DNA of 6,295 nt from JAWVZU01 sp033722075 (GTDB lineage: Bacteria > Pseudomonadota > Gammaproteobacteria > Xanthomonadales > SZUA-38): assembly GCA_033722075.1 (NCBI GenBank), contig JAWVZU010000232.1, positions 1 through 6,295 of the forward strand. Reading direction: 5' to 3'. Numbering within the stretch: the stretch's first letter is position 1; each line of letters begins with the position of its first letter. This document shows, piece by piece, positions 1 to 5,282 of the stretch. The notes below the pieces were generated by a model that was given only the letters and a program-made list of their open reading frames with translations, did not search any database and was not told the origin of the DNA. The translations under genes were made by a program, and so were the position numbers.

Positions 1-311
1 AGCGACTTGTTCGCGCCGCCGCAGAGCGCGGCATCCGGGAGATCCGGGCGCTTGCCCTGCCCGACAACGCGCAGATCCGATCGCTGCTCGAGCACTACGC
101 CGACGATGTCGAAGTGCTCGAAGAGCATGGCATGCTGCTCATGACCGTTCACGTTCCGCCGGCCGATGAGGAGGATGCGCTGGACGCGATGCTCTCCATG
201 CTCAGGTACGCCGCCCTGGGCACGTTCATCATTCCCATCTGGCTCGGCCGACGAACCCTGCAGCAACTGCTCGCCCAGATGGAACAAAAGGATCCGGGCG
301 AAGAAGAATAG
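1..311 (+). CDS. C-terminal part of a probable GNAT-family N-acetyltransferase (5' end outside window)
   Basis: The open frame enters at the window edge (first full codon at base 3) and ends with TAG at 309-311, leaving about 102 residues. The first half reads like the end of a GNAT fold: an amphipathic helix followed by RGIREIRALALPDNAQIRSL, then a glutamate-rich strand and MTVHVP. This matches the family pattern in which a 'RGI..I...VLPDN..M..L' segment precedes the last strands. GNAT enzymes transfer acetyl groups from acetyl-CoA to amines or proteins; the substrate cannot be told here, and the acetyl-CoA-binding loop lies outside the window. After the presumed domain end there is an extra tail of about 50 residues with a hydrophobic stretch (YAALGTFIIPIWLG) and a charged end, which could be an extra helix or membrane contact. 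A GTG at 114 could start a 65-residue protein, but the homologous-looking sequence upstream argues against it. The next gene begins 2 bp after the stop, so the two are probably co-transcribed. The family call is moderate because the core is missing. Confidence 0.6.
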   Translation, partial: RLVRAAAERGIREIRALALPDNAQIRSLLEHYADDVEVLEEHGMLLMTVHVPPADEEDALDAMLSMLRYAALGTFIIPIWLGRRTLQQLLAQMEQKDPGEEE

Positions 312-313
312 GC

Positions 314-685
314 ATGGCCTACCGCATCGCAGCGGATTTGCTGGTCGTCATCCACGGGCTGTTCATCGTATTCGTGGTGACCGGCGGGTTCCTGGTCCTG
401 TGGCGCCGCTGGGTCGCCTGGATCCATCTGCCAACCGCGGTCTGGGGCGCCGTCATCGAGTTCGCTGGTTGGATCTGTCCCCTGACGCCGCTGGAAAATC
501 ACTTCCGGATGCTCGCCGGTCAGAAGGGCTATGCGGGCGGCTTCATCGAGCACTACCTGATCCCCGTGATCTACCCCGACGAGCTGACCCGTGGTGTCCA
601 GCTCGCGCTGGGGCTCTTCGTGATCGTCATCAATGGTGTTGCCTACGGACTGGTGGCAGCCAGGTGGAAGAAGCGTAGCCCTTGA
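314..685 (+). CDS. DUF2784 family small integral membrane protein
   Basis: This 123-residue protein matches what I know of DUF2784, a bacterial membrane protein family of about this length with no assigned function. Three hydrophobic segments are visible at about residues 6-29, 34-56 and 95-116. Family-type motifs are WICPLTPLE at 53-61 and GGFIEHYL at 75-82, and both lie in the loop between the second and third segments. The protein ends with a basic tail (RWKKRSP). The ATG sits 2 bp after the stop of the upstream acetyltransferase, with no more than a weak ribosome-binding site (TAGG), so translation is probably coupled to that gene. The gene ends at TGA 683-685, which overlaps the -35 element of a candidate promoter for the next gene. 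The family assignment is strong. Its cellular role is unknown, and any link to the neighbouring acetyltransferase is only positional. Confidence 0.88.
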   Translation: MAYRIAADLLVVIHGLFIVFVVTGGFLVLWRRWVAWIHLPTAVWGAVIEFAGWICPLTPLENHFRMLAGQKGYAGGFIEHYLIPVIYPDELTRGVQLALGLFVIVINGVAYGLVAARWKKRSP

Positions 686-710
686 TGACCGTGCCTTTCG
701 GCACTATGAA
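682..710 (+). promoter_or_regulatory. Candidate sigma-70 promoter for the M13 peptidase gene
   Basis: TTGATG (682-687) and TATGAA (705-710) are separated by exactly 17 bp, and each matches the sigma-70 consensus at 4 of 6 positions. Initiation about 7 bp downstream would give a leader of roughly 50 nt before the ATG at 769. The location fits the only sizeable gap (83 bp) between plus-strand genes in the left half. It was found by eye, and in GC-rich DNA such matches can arise by chance. Confidence 0.4.
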
Positions 711-717
711 CTTGCAG

Positions 718-737
718 TGACCCCTTTAGGGTGGTCA
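718..737 (+). repeat. Inverted repeat TGACC-N10-GGTCA in the leader of the M13 gene
   Basis: TGACC (718-722) and GGTCA (733-737) are perfect inverted arms. The inside can extend the stem by two C-G pairs, leaving a TTTA loop and a 2-nt bulge (GT). It lies just downstream of the candidate -10 box and upstream of the M13 start codon. It could be an operator half-site pair, a leader-RNA hairpin, or a weak stop for the upstream genes (GGTTTT follows at 739-744). None of these is shown by the sequence alone. Confidence 0.3.
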
Positions 738-768
738 GGTTTTCCATTCCGAACATCCGAGCTACTCC

Positions 769-2880
769 ATGAAAAAGACGCCTCTCTTTTATGGCGCAGT
801 GCTGGCCCTTCTCGCCGGTGCCTGCAGCCAGGAAACCAGCGAACAAAGCACTGCGCAGCAGCCCGCTGCGGAGCCGGCGGCGGAAACCGCCAAGGCCGCG
901 CCAGTTTCGACCGAGGTCGTACCGGATACGGCACCGCCCATCGACTTCGAAGGCTTCGACGAGTCCGTGCGTCCCCAGGACAACTTCTTCGAGTTCGTCA
1001 ATGGCAAATGGCTGGCCGACACCGACATCCCGGGCGACCAGGCCCGCTGGGGCTCGTTCCTCATTCTTCGCGAGCGCAGCCGCGAGGCGGTGCGCGACAT
1101 CATCGAGGATCTCGCAGCGACCGAGAACCTGGAACCCGGCAGCGCGGCTCAGAAGATCCGCGATTTCTATCGCAGCTATACCGATATCGAACGGCGCAAT
1201 GCCCTGGGCATCGACCCGCTGAAAAGCGAGCTGGAGCGAATCGAGTCAATCGGCAGCAAGGCCGAACTGGCGAGCTATTTCGGCCGCGCCAGCCGGATCA
1301 GCGTGGAAAAACCCTTCGCGCTGTTCATCAACCAGGATGCGAAGAACCCCGAGGCCTATATTGCCCAGTTCTGGCAGACCGGCCTCGGTCTGCCCGACCG
1401 CGACTACTACTTCGACGAGGGCGAACGTCCGGAAAAGCTGCGCACGGAATACGTCGCCTATGTGACCCGGCTCTTCGAGCTGGCCGGCATGGACGATGCG
1501 GCCGGGCTGGCCGACACGGTGATGGATATCGAAACCCAGCTGGCCGAGCACCATTGGACCCGGGTCGCGAACCGGGACCGCGAGAAGCGTTACAACAAGG
1601 TCGCCAGGGCTGAGCTGGCCGAGCTGGCGCCGGCTGTCGCCTGGGACCAGTACCTGGCCGCCACCGGGGTGCACGAAGAGGATGCCTTCATCGTCAACCA
1701 GCCGAGCTACTTCGAGGGCATGAGCCAGGTCATCGAGGGCGTTTCGCTGGATGGCTGGAAGACCTACATGAAAGCCCGCCTGCTGTCGGACGCGGCCCCG
1801 TTTCTCAGCGACGATTTCTATCAGGCCAACTTCGAGTTCTACAGCAAGACGTTGCAGGGCCGCGAGCAGCCGCCCGAACTGTGGAAGCGAGGCGTCGACA
1901 CCGTCAACGGTACGGTCGGCGAGCTGGTCGGTCAGATCTACGTGCAACGCCACTTTCCGCCGGCGGCCAAGGAACGCATGGTCGACCTGGTCGAAAACCT
2001 TAAGAAGGCCATGGCGCAAAGCATCGACAACCTCGAATGGATGACCGAGGAGACCAAGACCGAAGCGCACGACAAGCTGCAGAATTTCACCACCAAGATC
2101 GGCTACCCGGACGAGTGGCGCGACTATTCTGCCCTGGTCATTTCCGATGACGACCTGCTCGGCAACCTGGAGCGGGTCAGCCAGTTCGAACACGAGTACC
2201 AGATCGGCAAGCTGGGTGGACCGATCGATCGTAACGAGTGGTTCATGAATCCGCAGACGGTCAACGCCTACTACAACCCGTCCATGAACGAGATCGTCTT
2301 CCCCGCCGCCATCCTGCAGCCGCCGTTCTTCAACATGAACGCCGACGACGCGGTGAACTACGGCGCCATCGGGGCCGTGATCGGTCACGAGATCGGCCAC
2401 GGATTCGACGACCAGGGCCGCAAGTCCGACGGCACCGGAACCCTGCGTGACTGGTGGACGGAAGAGGATGCGGCCGAGTACCAGAAGCGCGCCGATGCCC
2501 TGGTCGCGCAGTACAACCAGTACGAGCCGGTCGAAGGCGCAAATATCAACGGCGAACTGACCCTGGGCGAGAACATCGGCGACCTGGGTGGCCTGACGAT
2601 TGCCTGGCGCGCCTATCAGCTATCCAAGGATGGCGACGAACCTGCGGAGATCGACGGTTATACGCCGGACCAGCGGTTCTTCCTTTCGTTTGCGCAGATC
2701 TGGCGCAACAAGTCTCGGGAAGATTACCTCCGCCAGCAGGTCAAGACCGATCCCCATTCTCCGCCGCGCTACCGGGTGCTCGGCTCGCTGCCCAACTTCG
2801 ACCCCTTCTACGAGGTGTTCGACGTGAAGGAGGGCGACGGTATGTGGATGCCCCCGGACCAGCGGGTCAGCATCTGGTAG
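769..2880 (+). CDS. M13 family (neprilysin/PepO-like) zinc metallopeptidase, lipoprotein
   Basis: This 703-residue protein is full length for M13 endopeptidases, which cut small peptides. A signal of the type MKKTPLFYGAVLALLAGAC gives a lipobox cysteine at residue 19, the only cysteine in the protein; Ser at +2 favours the outer membrane. An Ala/Glu/Pro/Thr-rich linker (about 20-55) follows, then the M13 N-terminal domain (about 66-440) and the catalytic domain (about 490-703). The substrate-contact motif NAYYNP is at 499-504. The zinc motif HEIGH is at 540-544 (ligands H540 and H544, catalytic E541). GENIGD supplies the third ligand E601 and D605. DPHSPPRYRV places H663 and R669 at the same spacing as neprilysin H711 and R717. 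The protein ends in Trp, as in many family members. The lack of other cysteines means none of the disulfides of animal relatives. The start at 769 is fixed by the lipoprotein signal, although its ribosome-binding site is weak. A hydrolase gene follows after 4 bp. The enzyme should be active; its substrate is unknown. Confidence 0.97.
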   Translation: MKKTPLFYGAVLALLAGACSQETSEQSTAQQPAAEPAAETAKAAPVSTEVVPDTAPPIDFEGFDESVRPQDNFFEFVNGKWLADTDIPGDQARWGSFLILRERSREAVRDIIEDLAATENLEPGSAAQKIRDFYRSYTDIERRNALGIDPLKSELERIESIGSKAELASYFGRASRISVEKPFALFINQDAKNPEAYIAQFWQTGLGLPDRDYYFDEGERPEKLRTEYVAYVTRLFELAGMDDAAGLADTVMDIETQLAEHHWTRVANRDREKRYNKVARAELAELAPAVAWDQYLAATGVHEEDAFIVNQPSYFEGMSQVIEGVSLDGWKTYMKARLLSDAAPFLSDDFYQANFEFYSKTLQGREQPPELWKRGVDTVNGTVGELVGQIYVQRHFPPAAKERMVDLVENLKKAMAQSIDNLEWMTEETKTEAHDKLQNFTTKIGYPDEWRDYSALVISDDDLLGNLERVSQFEHEYQIGKLGGPIDRNEWFMNPQTVNAYYNPSMNEIVFPAAILQPPFFNMNADDAVNYGAIGAVIGHEIGHGFDDQGRKSDGTGTLRDWWTEEDAAEYQKRADALVAQYNQYEPVEGANINGELTLGENIGDLGGLTIAWRAYQLSKDGDEPAEIDGYTPDQRFFLSFAQIWRNKSREDYLRQQVKTDPHSPPRYRVLGSLPNFDPFYEVFDVKEGDGMWMPPDQRVSIW

Positions 2881-2884
2881 GCGC

Positions 2885-3511
2885 GTGGCGCAGAACCGGC
2901 TATTCGACGGGCCCGAGTCAGCCGACTGGACGCTGATTCTGGCCCACGGCGCCGGTGCACCGATGGACCACGGGTTCATGAACGACATGGCCCGCGGCCT
3001 CGGCGACCGGGGCATTCGCGTCGTCCGCTTCGAGTTTCCCTACATGGTCCGCCGACGTGCGGTAGGCGGGCGGCGTCCTCCTGACCGCATGCCCAAGCTG
3101 ATGGCCGCCTATCGGGACGTGGTCGACGAACAGGCCGACGCCGGAAGGCTGGCCATCGGCGGCAAGTCCATGGGCGGACGGGTCGCCAGCATGCTTGCGG
3201 CAGAAGGATGTCCGGCAACGGCATTGGTTTGTCTCGGCTATCCGTTCCATCCACCGGGCAAACCGGAGCGGCTTCGCGTGGATCACCTTCGGACCCTGAG
3301 AACGCCAACCCTGATCCTCCAGGGAACCCGGGATCCCTTCGGCCAGCCGGACGAGGTCCAGGACTTCGGGCTGCCGGATACGATCCGGTTCCGGTGGCTG
3401 GAAGACGGCGATCACAGCTTCAAGCCGCGCAAGGCCTCGGGGCATACAGCGGAAGGGCATCTCGCAACCGCCGTCGATGCCACGGCCGAGTTCCTGGGCG
3501 AGCTGAACTGA
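2885..3511 (+). CDS. Alpha/beta hydrolase of the KANL3/Tex30 type
   Basis: This 208-residue protein resembles the compact bacterial alpha/beta hydrolases related to KANL3/Tex30. The oxyanion-loop motif HGAGAPMDH lies at 21-29 after the first strand (LILA). The nucleophile elbow GKSMGG puts Ser95 in the expected place. Asp150 follows strand 'PTLILQGTRDPFG', and His177 lies in 'DGDHSFK', so the catalytic triad is complete. There is no signal peptide or membrane segment, so it is probably cytoplasmic. The family is usually annotated only as a hydrolase, with no agreed substrate. The start codon is GTG at 2885, 4 bp after the M13 stop. The only nearby purine-rich site (GGTAGG) overlaps that stop codon, which suggests translational coupling and a shared transcript with the secreted peptidase. 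A functional link between the two is not evident from sequence. Confidence 0.88.
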   Translation: MAQNRLFDGPESADWTLILAHGAGAPMDHGFMNDMARGLGDRGIRVVRFEFPYMVRRRAVGGRRPPDRMPKLMAAYRDVVDEQADAGRLAIGGKSMGGRVASMLAAEGCPATALVCLGYPFHPPGKPERLRVDHLRTLRTPTLILQGTRDPFGQPDEVQDFGLPDTIRFRWLEDGDHSFKPRKASGHTAEGHLATAVDATAEFLGELN

Positions 3512-3517
3512 TGGACC

Positions 3518-3545
3518 TTGCATTGGCCGAAGCCCGCCGGATAAT
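3518..3545 (+). promoter_or_regulatory. Candidate sigma-70 promoter for the BON lipoprotein gene
   Basis: TTGCAT (3518-3523) and GATAAT (3540-3545) are 16 bp apart. The -10 box matches consensus at 5 of 6 positions; the -35 box matches at only 3 of 6. Both lie in the 61-bp gap between the hydrolase stop and the BON gene and would give a leader of about 20-27 nt. A GGAG ribosome-binding site follows at 3565-3568. No terminator hairpin separates this gap from the hydrolase gene, so read-through is also possible. Confidence 0.35.
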
Positions 3546-3572
3546 GAGCGCTGTCAAACAGCCCGGAGTTCC

Positions 3573-3887
3573 ATGCCGATGCGAATCCTGAAGCCTCTCA
3601 CGGTTCTGATGCTCGCCTTCGCGCTGGCCGCCTGCGCCGGCGGTCCCAACAAGAAGAGCACCGGTGAATACGTCGATGACGCGGTCATCGCGACCAAGGT
3701 CAAGACCGCGTTGGCGCGCGACGACCGGGTCAGCGCCTTTGATGTCGAAGTGGAAGTGTTCAAGGGCGTCGTTCAGCTCAGCGGGTTCGTCAATTCCGAG
3801 GCCCAGATCGCGGCGGCCGAGGAACTCGCTGCCGATGTGAAAGGCGTTATCGACGTCAAGAACCGGCTGGACATCCGAGGTCGCTAA
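3573..3887 (+). CDS. BON-domain lipoprotein (OsmY-like)
   Basis: This 104-residue protein has a short lipoprotein signal ending in the lipobox LAAC (C21, with Ala at +2, which permits outer-membrane sorting). A 12-residue linker is followed by one BON domain covering about residues 34-104. Its typical pattern is visible: DDAVIATKVKTAL, then VEVEVFKGVVQLSGFV, then a helix of 'AAEELAADVKGV' and a final VKNRLDI strand. BON domains occur in periplasmic and outer-membrane proteins such as OsmY and DolP, where they bind phospholipid or support envelope integrity under stress; most proteins of that group carry two copies, this one only one. Two in-frame starts are possible, ATG 3573 (4 nt after GGAG) and ATG 3579 (10 nt after it). 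Both keep the signal intact, and the first is reported. The next gene starts 9 bp after the stop, so they probably share a transcript. Confidence 0.92.
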   Translation: MPMRILKPLTVLMLAFALAACAGGPNKKSTGEYVDDAVIATKVKTALARDDRVSAFDVEVEVFKGVVQLSGFVNSEAQIAAAEELAADVKGVIDVKNRLDIRGR

Positions 3888-3896
3888 GCCGGCCCA

Positions 3897-4370
3897 ATGA
3901 CCGAAGCGCCGTCCGATCCGCCGCGGTCCCGGAACCGCTTCCTCGACCAGGTCAAGCGCAACCAGGTGGCACTGATCAGCCTGATCGTCGCGGTCACCAG
4001 CCTGGGCTACAACACCTGGCGCAATGAAACCACCGAGGACCAGCGCAACATCCGCCACGCTGCGTTTCGGCTGATCGAGGATCTTTCCAGGCTCCAGTCG
4101 GTGGCCAACACCCTGGCCTACGCGCCCGAGCGCGATCCCAACGCCTGGGTCGACGGCTGGGGGTTGGTGCTATCGATCGAATCCCTCGGGCGCGTCCTGC
4201 CGGATCCGATCCCGCAGCGGACCGCCGATCTCAAGTCCACCTGGGAGACCCATTTCGATTCCCTGTCCGCGAATGATCGGGAGCAGGCACTGGCGGCCGA
4301 CGAAGCCATCAAAGAGGCGATTAGTGCCGCGACCGATACCACCGTCGAAATACTGCGCAGTCTGGATTAG
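3897..4370 (+). CDS. Unrecognised membrane-anchored protein, 157 residues
   Basis: I do not recognise a family. The first 22 residues are hydrophilic and basic (R10, R12, R14, K20, R21). They are followed by a single hydrophobic segment at about 23-38 (VALISLIVAVTSLGYN), so by the positive-inside rule the N-terminus is cytoplasmic and the remaining 115 or so residues are outside the inner membrane. That part looks mostly helical: an Arg/Glu-rich stretch at 45-65, a Trp- and Gly-containing turn at 83-92 (VDGWGLVL), a proline break at 102-106, and an Ala/Glu/Asp-rich final helix at 124-156. There is no cysteine and no metal or catalytic motif. Codon use and base composition look like the neighbours, which supports it as a real gene. 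It starts 9 bp after the BON lipoprotein, with no clear ribosome-binding site near the ATG (nearest GAGG 16 nt away), so coupling to the upstream gene is likely. An envelope role is inferred only from topology and neighbour. Confidence 0.8.
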   Translation: MTEAPSDPPRSRNRFLDQVKRNQVALISLIVAVTSLGYNTWRNETTEDQRNIRHAAFRLIEDLSRLQSVANTLAYAPERDPNAWVDGWGLVLSIESLGRVLPDPIPQRTADLKSTWETHFDSLSANDREQALAADEAIKEAISAATDTTVEILRSLD

Positions 4371-4430
4371 CGCGTCCTTCCTGAATCCAGCCTTCGCCAG
4401 GCCCGCGCCGCCGGGCAGCCAGCAATCTGG

Positions 4431-4459
4431 ATCCCCGGGTCGGCACGCCGCCCGAGGAT
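4431..4459. repeat. REP-like imperfect palindrome
   Basis: Bases 4431-4443 pair with 4447-4459 around a CAC loop: 10 Watson-Crick pairs, one G-T pair and two mismatches (C4435/A4455 and C4441/C4449). With its flanks (CTGGATCCCCGGG ... GAGGATGACG) it resembles the short extragenic palindromes common in proteobacterial genomes, which often read CTGGAT-CCCG-loop-CGGG-ATGACG. Such elements can stabilise mRNA 3' ends, bind gyrase or IHF, or be moved by RAYT transposases; none of these roles can be shown here. Confidence 0.6.
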
Positions 4460-4478
4460 GACGTGCGGTTAATCTGGA

Positions 4479-4511
4479 GTCCTGATGGCGGCAGGACGCC
4501 CCATTCAGGAC
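4479..4511. repeat. 33-nt palindromic repeat, copy 1
   Basis: The repeat begins GTCCTGATGG and ends CATTCAGGAC, and it is identical over all 33 bases to copy 2 at 4576-4608. Its ends pair as a 7-bp stem (GTCCTGA with TTCAGGA-C, allowing for register), and the stem can be continued inward by TGG/CCA after a 1-nt bulge. The sequence CAGGAC also occurs inside the repeat (bases 14-19), so GTCCTG can pair with either of two partners, giving two mutually exclusive hairpins. Copy 1 is preceded by AATCTGGA and followed by CACCCGG. Confidence 0.9.
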
Positions 4512-4514
4512 CAC

Positions 4515-4532
4515 CCGGCCATGGACGGCCGG
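4515..4532. repeat. Short perfect hairpin CCGGCC-N6-GGCCGG in the spacer
   Basis: CCGGCC (4515-4520) and GGCCGG (4527-4532) form a perfect 6-bp inverted repeat around the loop ATGGAC. It lies just after repeat copy 1. In GC-rich DNA a 6-bp palindrome alone is weak evidence, but its position between two repeat hairpins makes it part of a structured unit. Confidence 0.5.
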
Positions 4533-4543
4533 TCGCGGGCGGA

Positions 4544-4573
4544 GCGAACGGGAAATCGCACTTTTCCGTTCGC
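4544..4573. repeat. 12-bp stem hairpin in the spacer between the repeat copies
   Basis: The left arm GCGAACGGGAAA (4544-4555) pairs with the right arm TTTTCCGTTCGC (4562-4573) at all 12 positions, 11 Watson-Crick and one G-T, around the 6-nt loop TCGCAC. It is the longest perfect-length stem I found in the window. No T-run follows on either strand, so it is not a standard intrinsic terminator. Confidence 0.75.
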
Positions 4574-4575
4574 GT

Positions 4576-4608
4576 GTCCTGATGGCGGCAGGACGCCCCA
4601 TTCAGGAC
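4576..4608. repeat. 33-nt palindromic repeat, copy 2
   Basis: This copy is identical to copy 1 over 33 bases and begins 97 bp after it; the bases directly outside the two copies differ on both sides. It ends 4 bp before the stop codon (TAA on the minus strand, 4613-4615) of the dioxygenase gene, so in that gene's mRNA the hairpin would stand almost directly after the coding region. Confidence 0.9.
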
Positions 4609-4614
4609 TTTATT
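4576..4614 (+). terminator. Possible plus-strand intrinsic terminator formed by repeat copy 2
   Basis: Read on the plus strand, the GTCCTGA/TCAGGAC hairpin of repeat copy 2 is followed directly by TTTATT (4609-4614). A GC-rich stem plus a short T-rich tail fits a weak Rho-independent terminator for the plus-strand genes that end at 4370. The T-run is broken and short, and the hairpin is 205 bp after the last plus-strand stop. On the minus strand no T-run follows the hairpin. Confidence 0.35.
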
Positions 4615-5278
4615 AAAGATCCGCCCACTTGCGGAACAGGTTCGTCCGCACATACTCGAAGTCCATTTGCGTGTCCGCGTCGGCCTCGGGCAGCAGCTTT
4701 CGCACCAGCGAATCGTAGCGACCCATGATCTCGCGATCCTTCGCGTCCTGGATGTAACTCTGGATCCAGGTGATCGCCACCAGCCGGGCACCGCGCGTGA
4801 CCTCGGTCACCTCGTGGACCGCGTCTGTGGGGTACAAGACCGCATCGCCGGCGGCGTATTTGATCTTCAGCCGCTCGGGGCCCAGGTGCATCACCAGGTC
4901 GCCGCCGTCGTACTCCTCGGGCTCGGAAATGAACACCGTGCAAGACGCATCCGATCGCATCGGCGGCTGCGACGCGAAAACCGCCTCGTCGCAGTGACGC
5001 CCGTAATACATCCCGACCTCGTAGCGCGACAGCGTCGGCCGCGCGACCCGCTTGGGATAAGCCCACTGGGCGAACTCTGGATGGCGAAACAGGGCGTCGC
5101 GGACGATTCGTCCCGGCTCCTCGCAGTTCGGATCGTCCTGCGGCACCTGGAGGTTGTTCTTGGTTCGGCTGCGCCGATTGGTCACCCGCCCGTCGACGAA
5201 ACGAACCGTCTTCGCCATTTCGCGGAGCTTGTCCACCTGCTCCGGCTGCAGCACCTGCTTGAGGTGATGGATCAGCAT
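4613..5278 (-). CDS. PKHD-type Fe(II)/2-oxoglutarate-dependent hydroxylase (PiuC-like)
   Basis: This 221-residue protein has the length and layout of PKHD-type hydroxylases (PiuC/YbiX group), cytoplasmic dioxygenases related to prolyl 4-hydroxylase. The iron site is complete: H95 and D97 in YYGRHCDEAVF and H155 in TDAVHEVTEV. R165, ten residues after H155, is the expected 2-oxoglutarate ligand (TRGARLVAITWIQS). Other family landmarks are MRSDASCTVFISEPEEYDGGDLV (107-129, seen in parts as RSD, FISEP and YDGG) and GDAVLYPT (144-151). The metal motif reads HCDEA, whereas the relatives I recall usually have HVDNA or HTDDA, a possible sign of a subgroup. In pseudomonads PiuC lies beside a siderophore receptor; here the upstream neighbour is fumarylacetoacetase, 18 bp away, with which it probably shares a transcript. 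The start at 5278 is backed by AGGAGG. The natural substrate of the family is not firmly established. Confidence 0.93.
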   Translation of the reverse strand: MLIHHLKQVLQPEQVDKLREMAKTVRFVDGRVTNRRSRTKNNLQVPQDDPNCEEPGRIVRDALFRHPEFAQWAYPKRVARPTLSRYEVGMYYGRHCDEAVFASQPPMRSDASCTVFISEPEEYDGGDLVMHLGPERLKIKYAAGDAVLYPTDAVHEVTEVTRGARLVAITWIQSYIQDAKDREIMGRYDSLVRKLLPEADADTQMDFEYVRTNLFRKWADL

Positions 5279-5282
5279 GGGG

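Larger units (their letters stand above)
4371..4612. other. Convergent intergenic region rich in hairpins and repeats
   Basis: This 242-bp stretch lies between the stop of the plus-strand 157-residue gene and the stop of the minus-strand dioxygenase gene. I see no credible gene in it. In order it holds a small GC hairpin (GCCCG 4401-4405 with CGGGC 4412-4416), a REP-like palindrome at 4431-4459, repeat copy 1 (4479-4511), two hairpins in the spacer, and repeat copy 2 (4576-4608). The octamer AATCTGGA occurs at 4424-4431 and again at 4471-4478, flanking the REP-like element and ending one base before repeat copy 1. Confidence 0.85.

Noticed and set aside
1246..2400. 384-codon open frame on the minus strand
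   Set aside because: It lies wholly inside the M13 peptidase gene, whose zinc motif and domains are intact. Long antisense frames are common in GC-rich coding DNA, and this protein shows no recognisable domain.
3511..3591. 26-residue ORF starting at an ATG that overlaps the hydrolase stop (TGATG)
   Set aside because: The overlap looks like coupling, but the product (MDLALAEARR...) has no signal or motif, runs into the BON gene, and contains the better-supported promoter.
4401..4416. GCCCG/CGGGC hairpin as terminator of the plus-strand genes
   Set aside because: The stem is only 5 bp and no T-run follows.
4479..4608. CRISPR array, because two identical repeats enclose a spacer
   Set aside because: There are only two copies, the 64-bp spacer is long and itself forms hairpins, and no cas genes are nearby.
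4170..4791. Two minus-strand frames that both contain VLNGASCRHQD
   Set aside because: The shared peptide is only the translation of the 33-nt repeat in two places. Neither frame has other coding support, and both overlap real genes.
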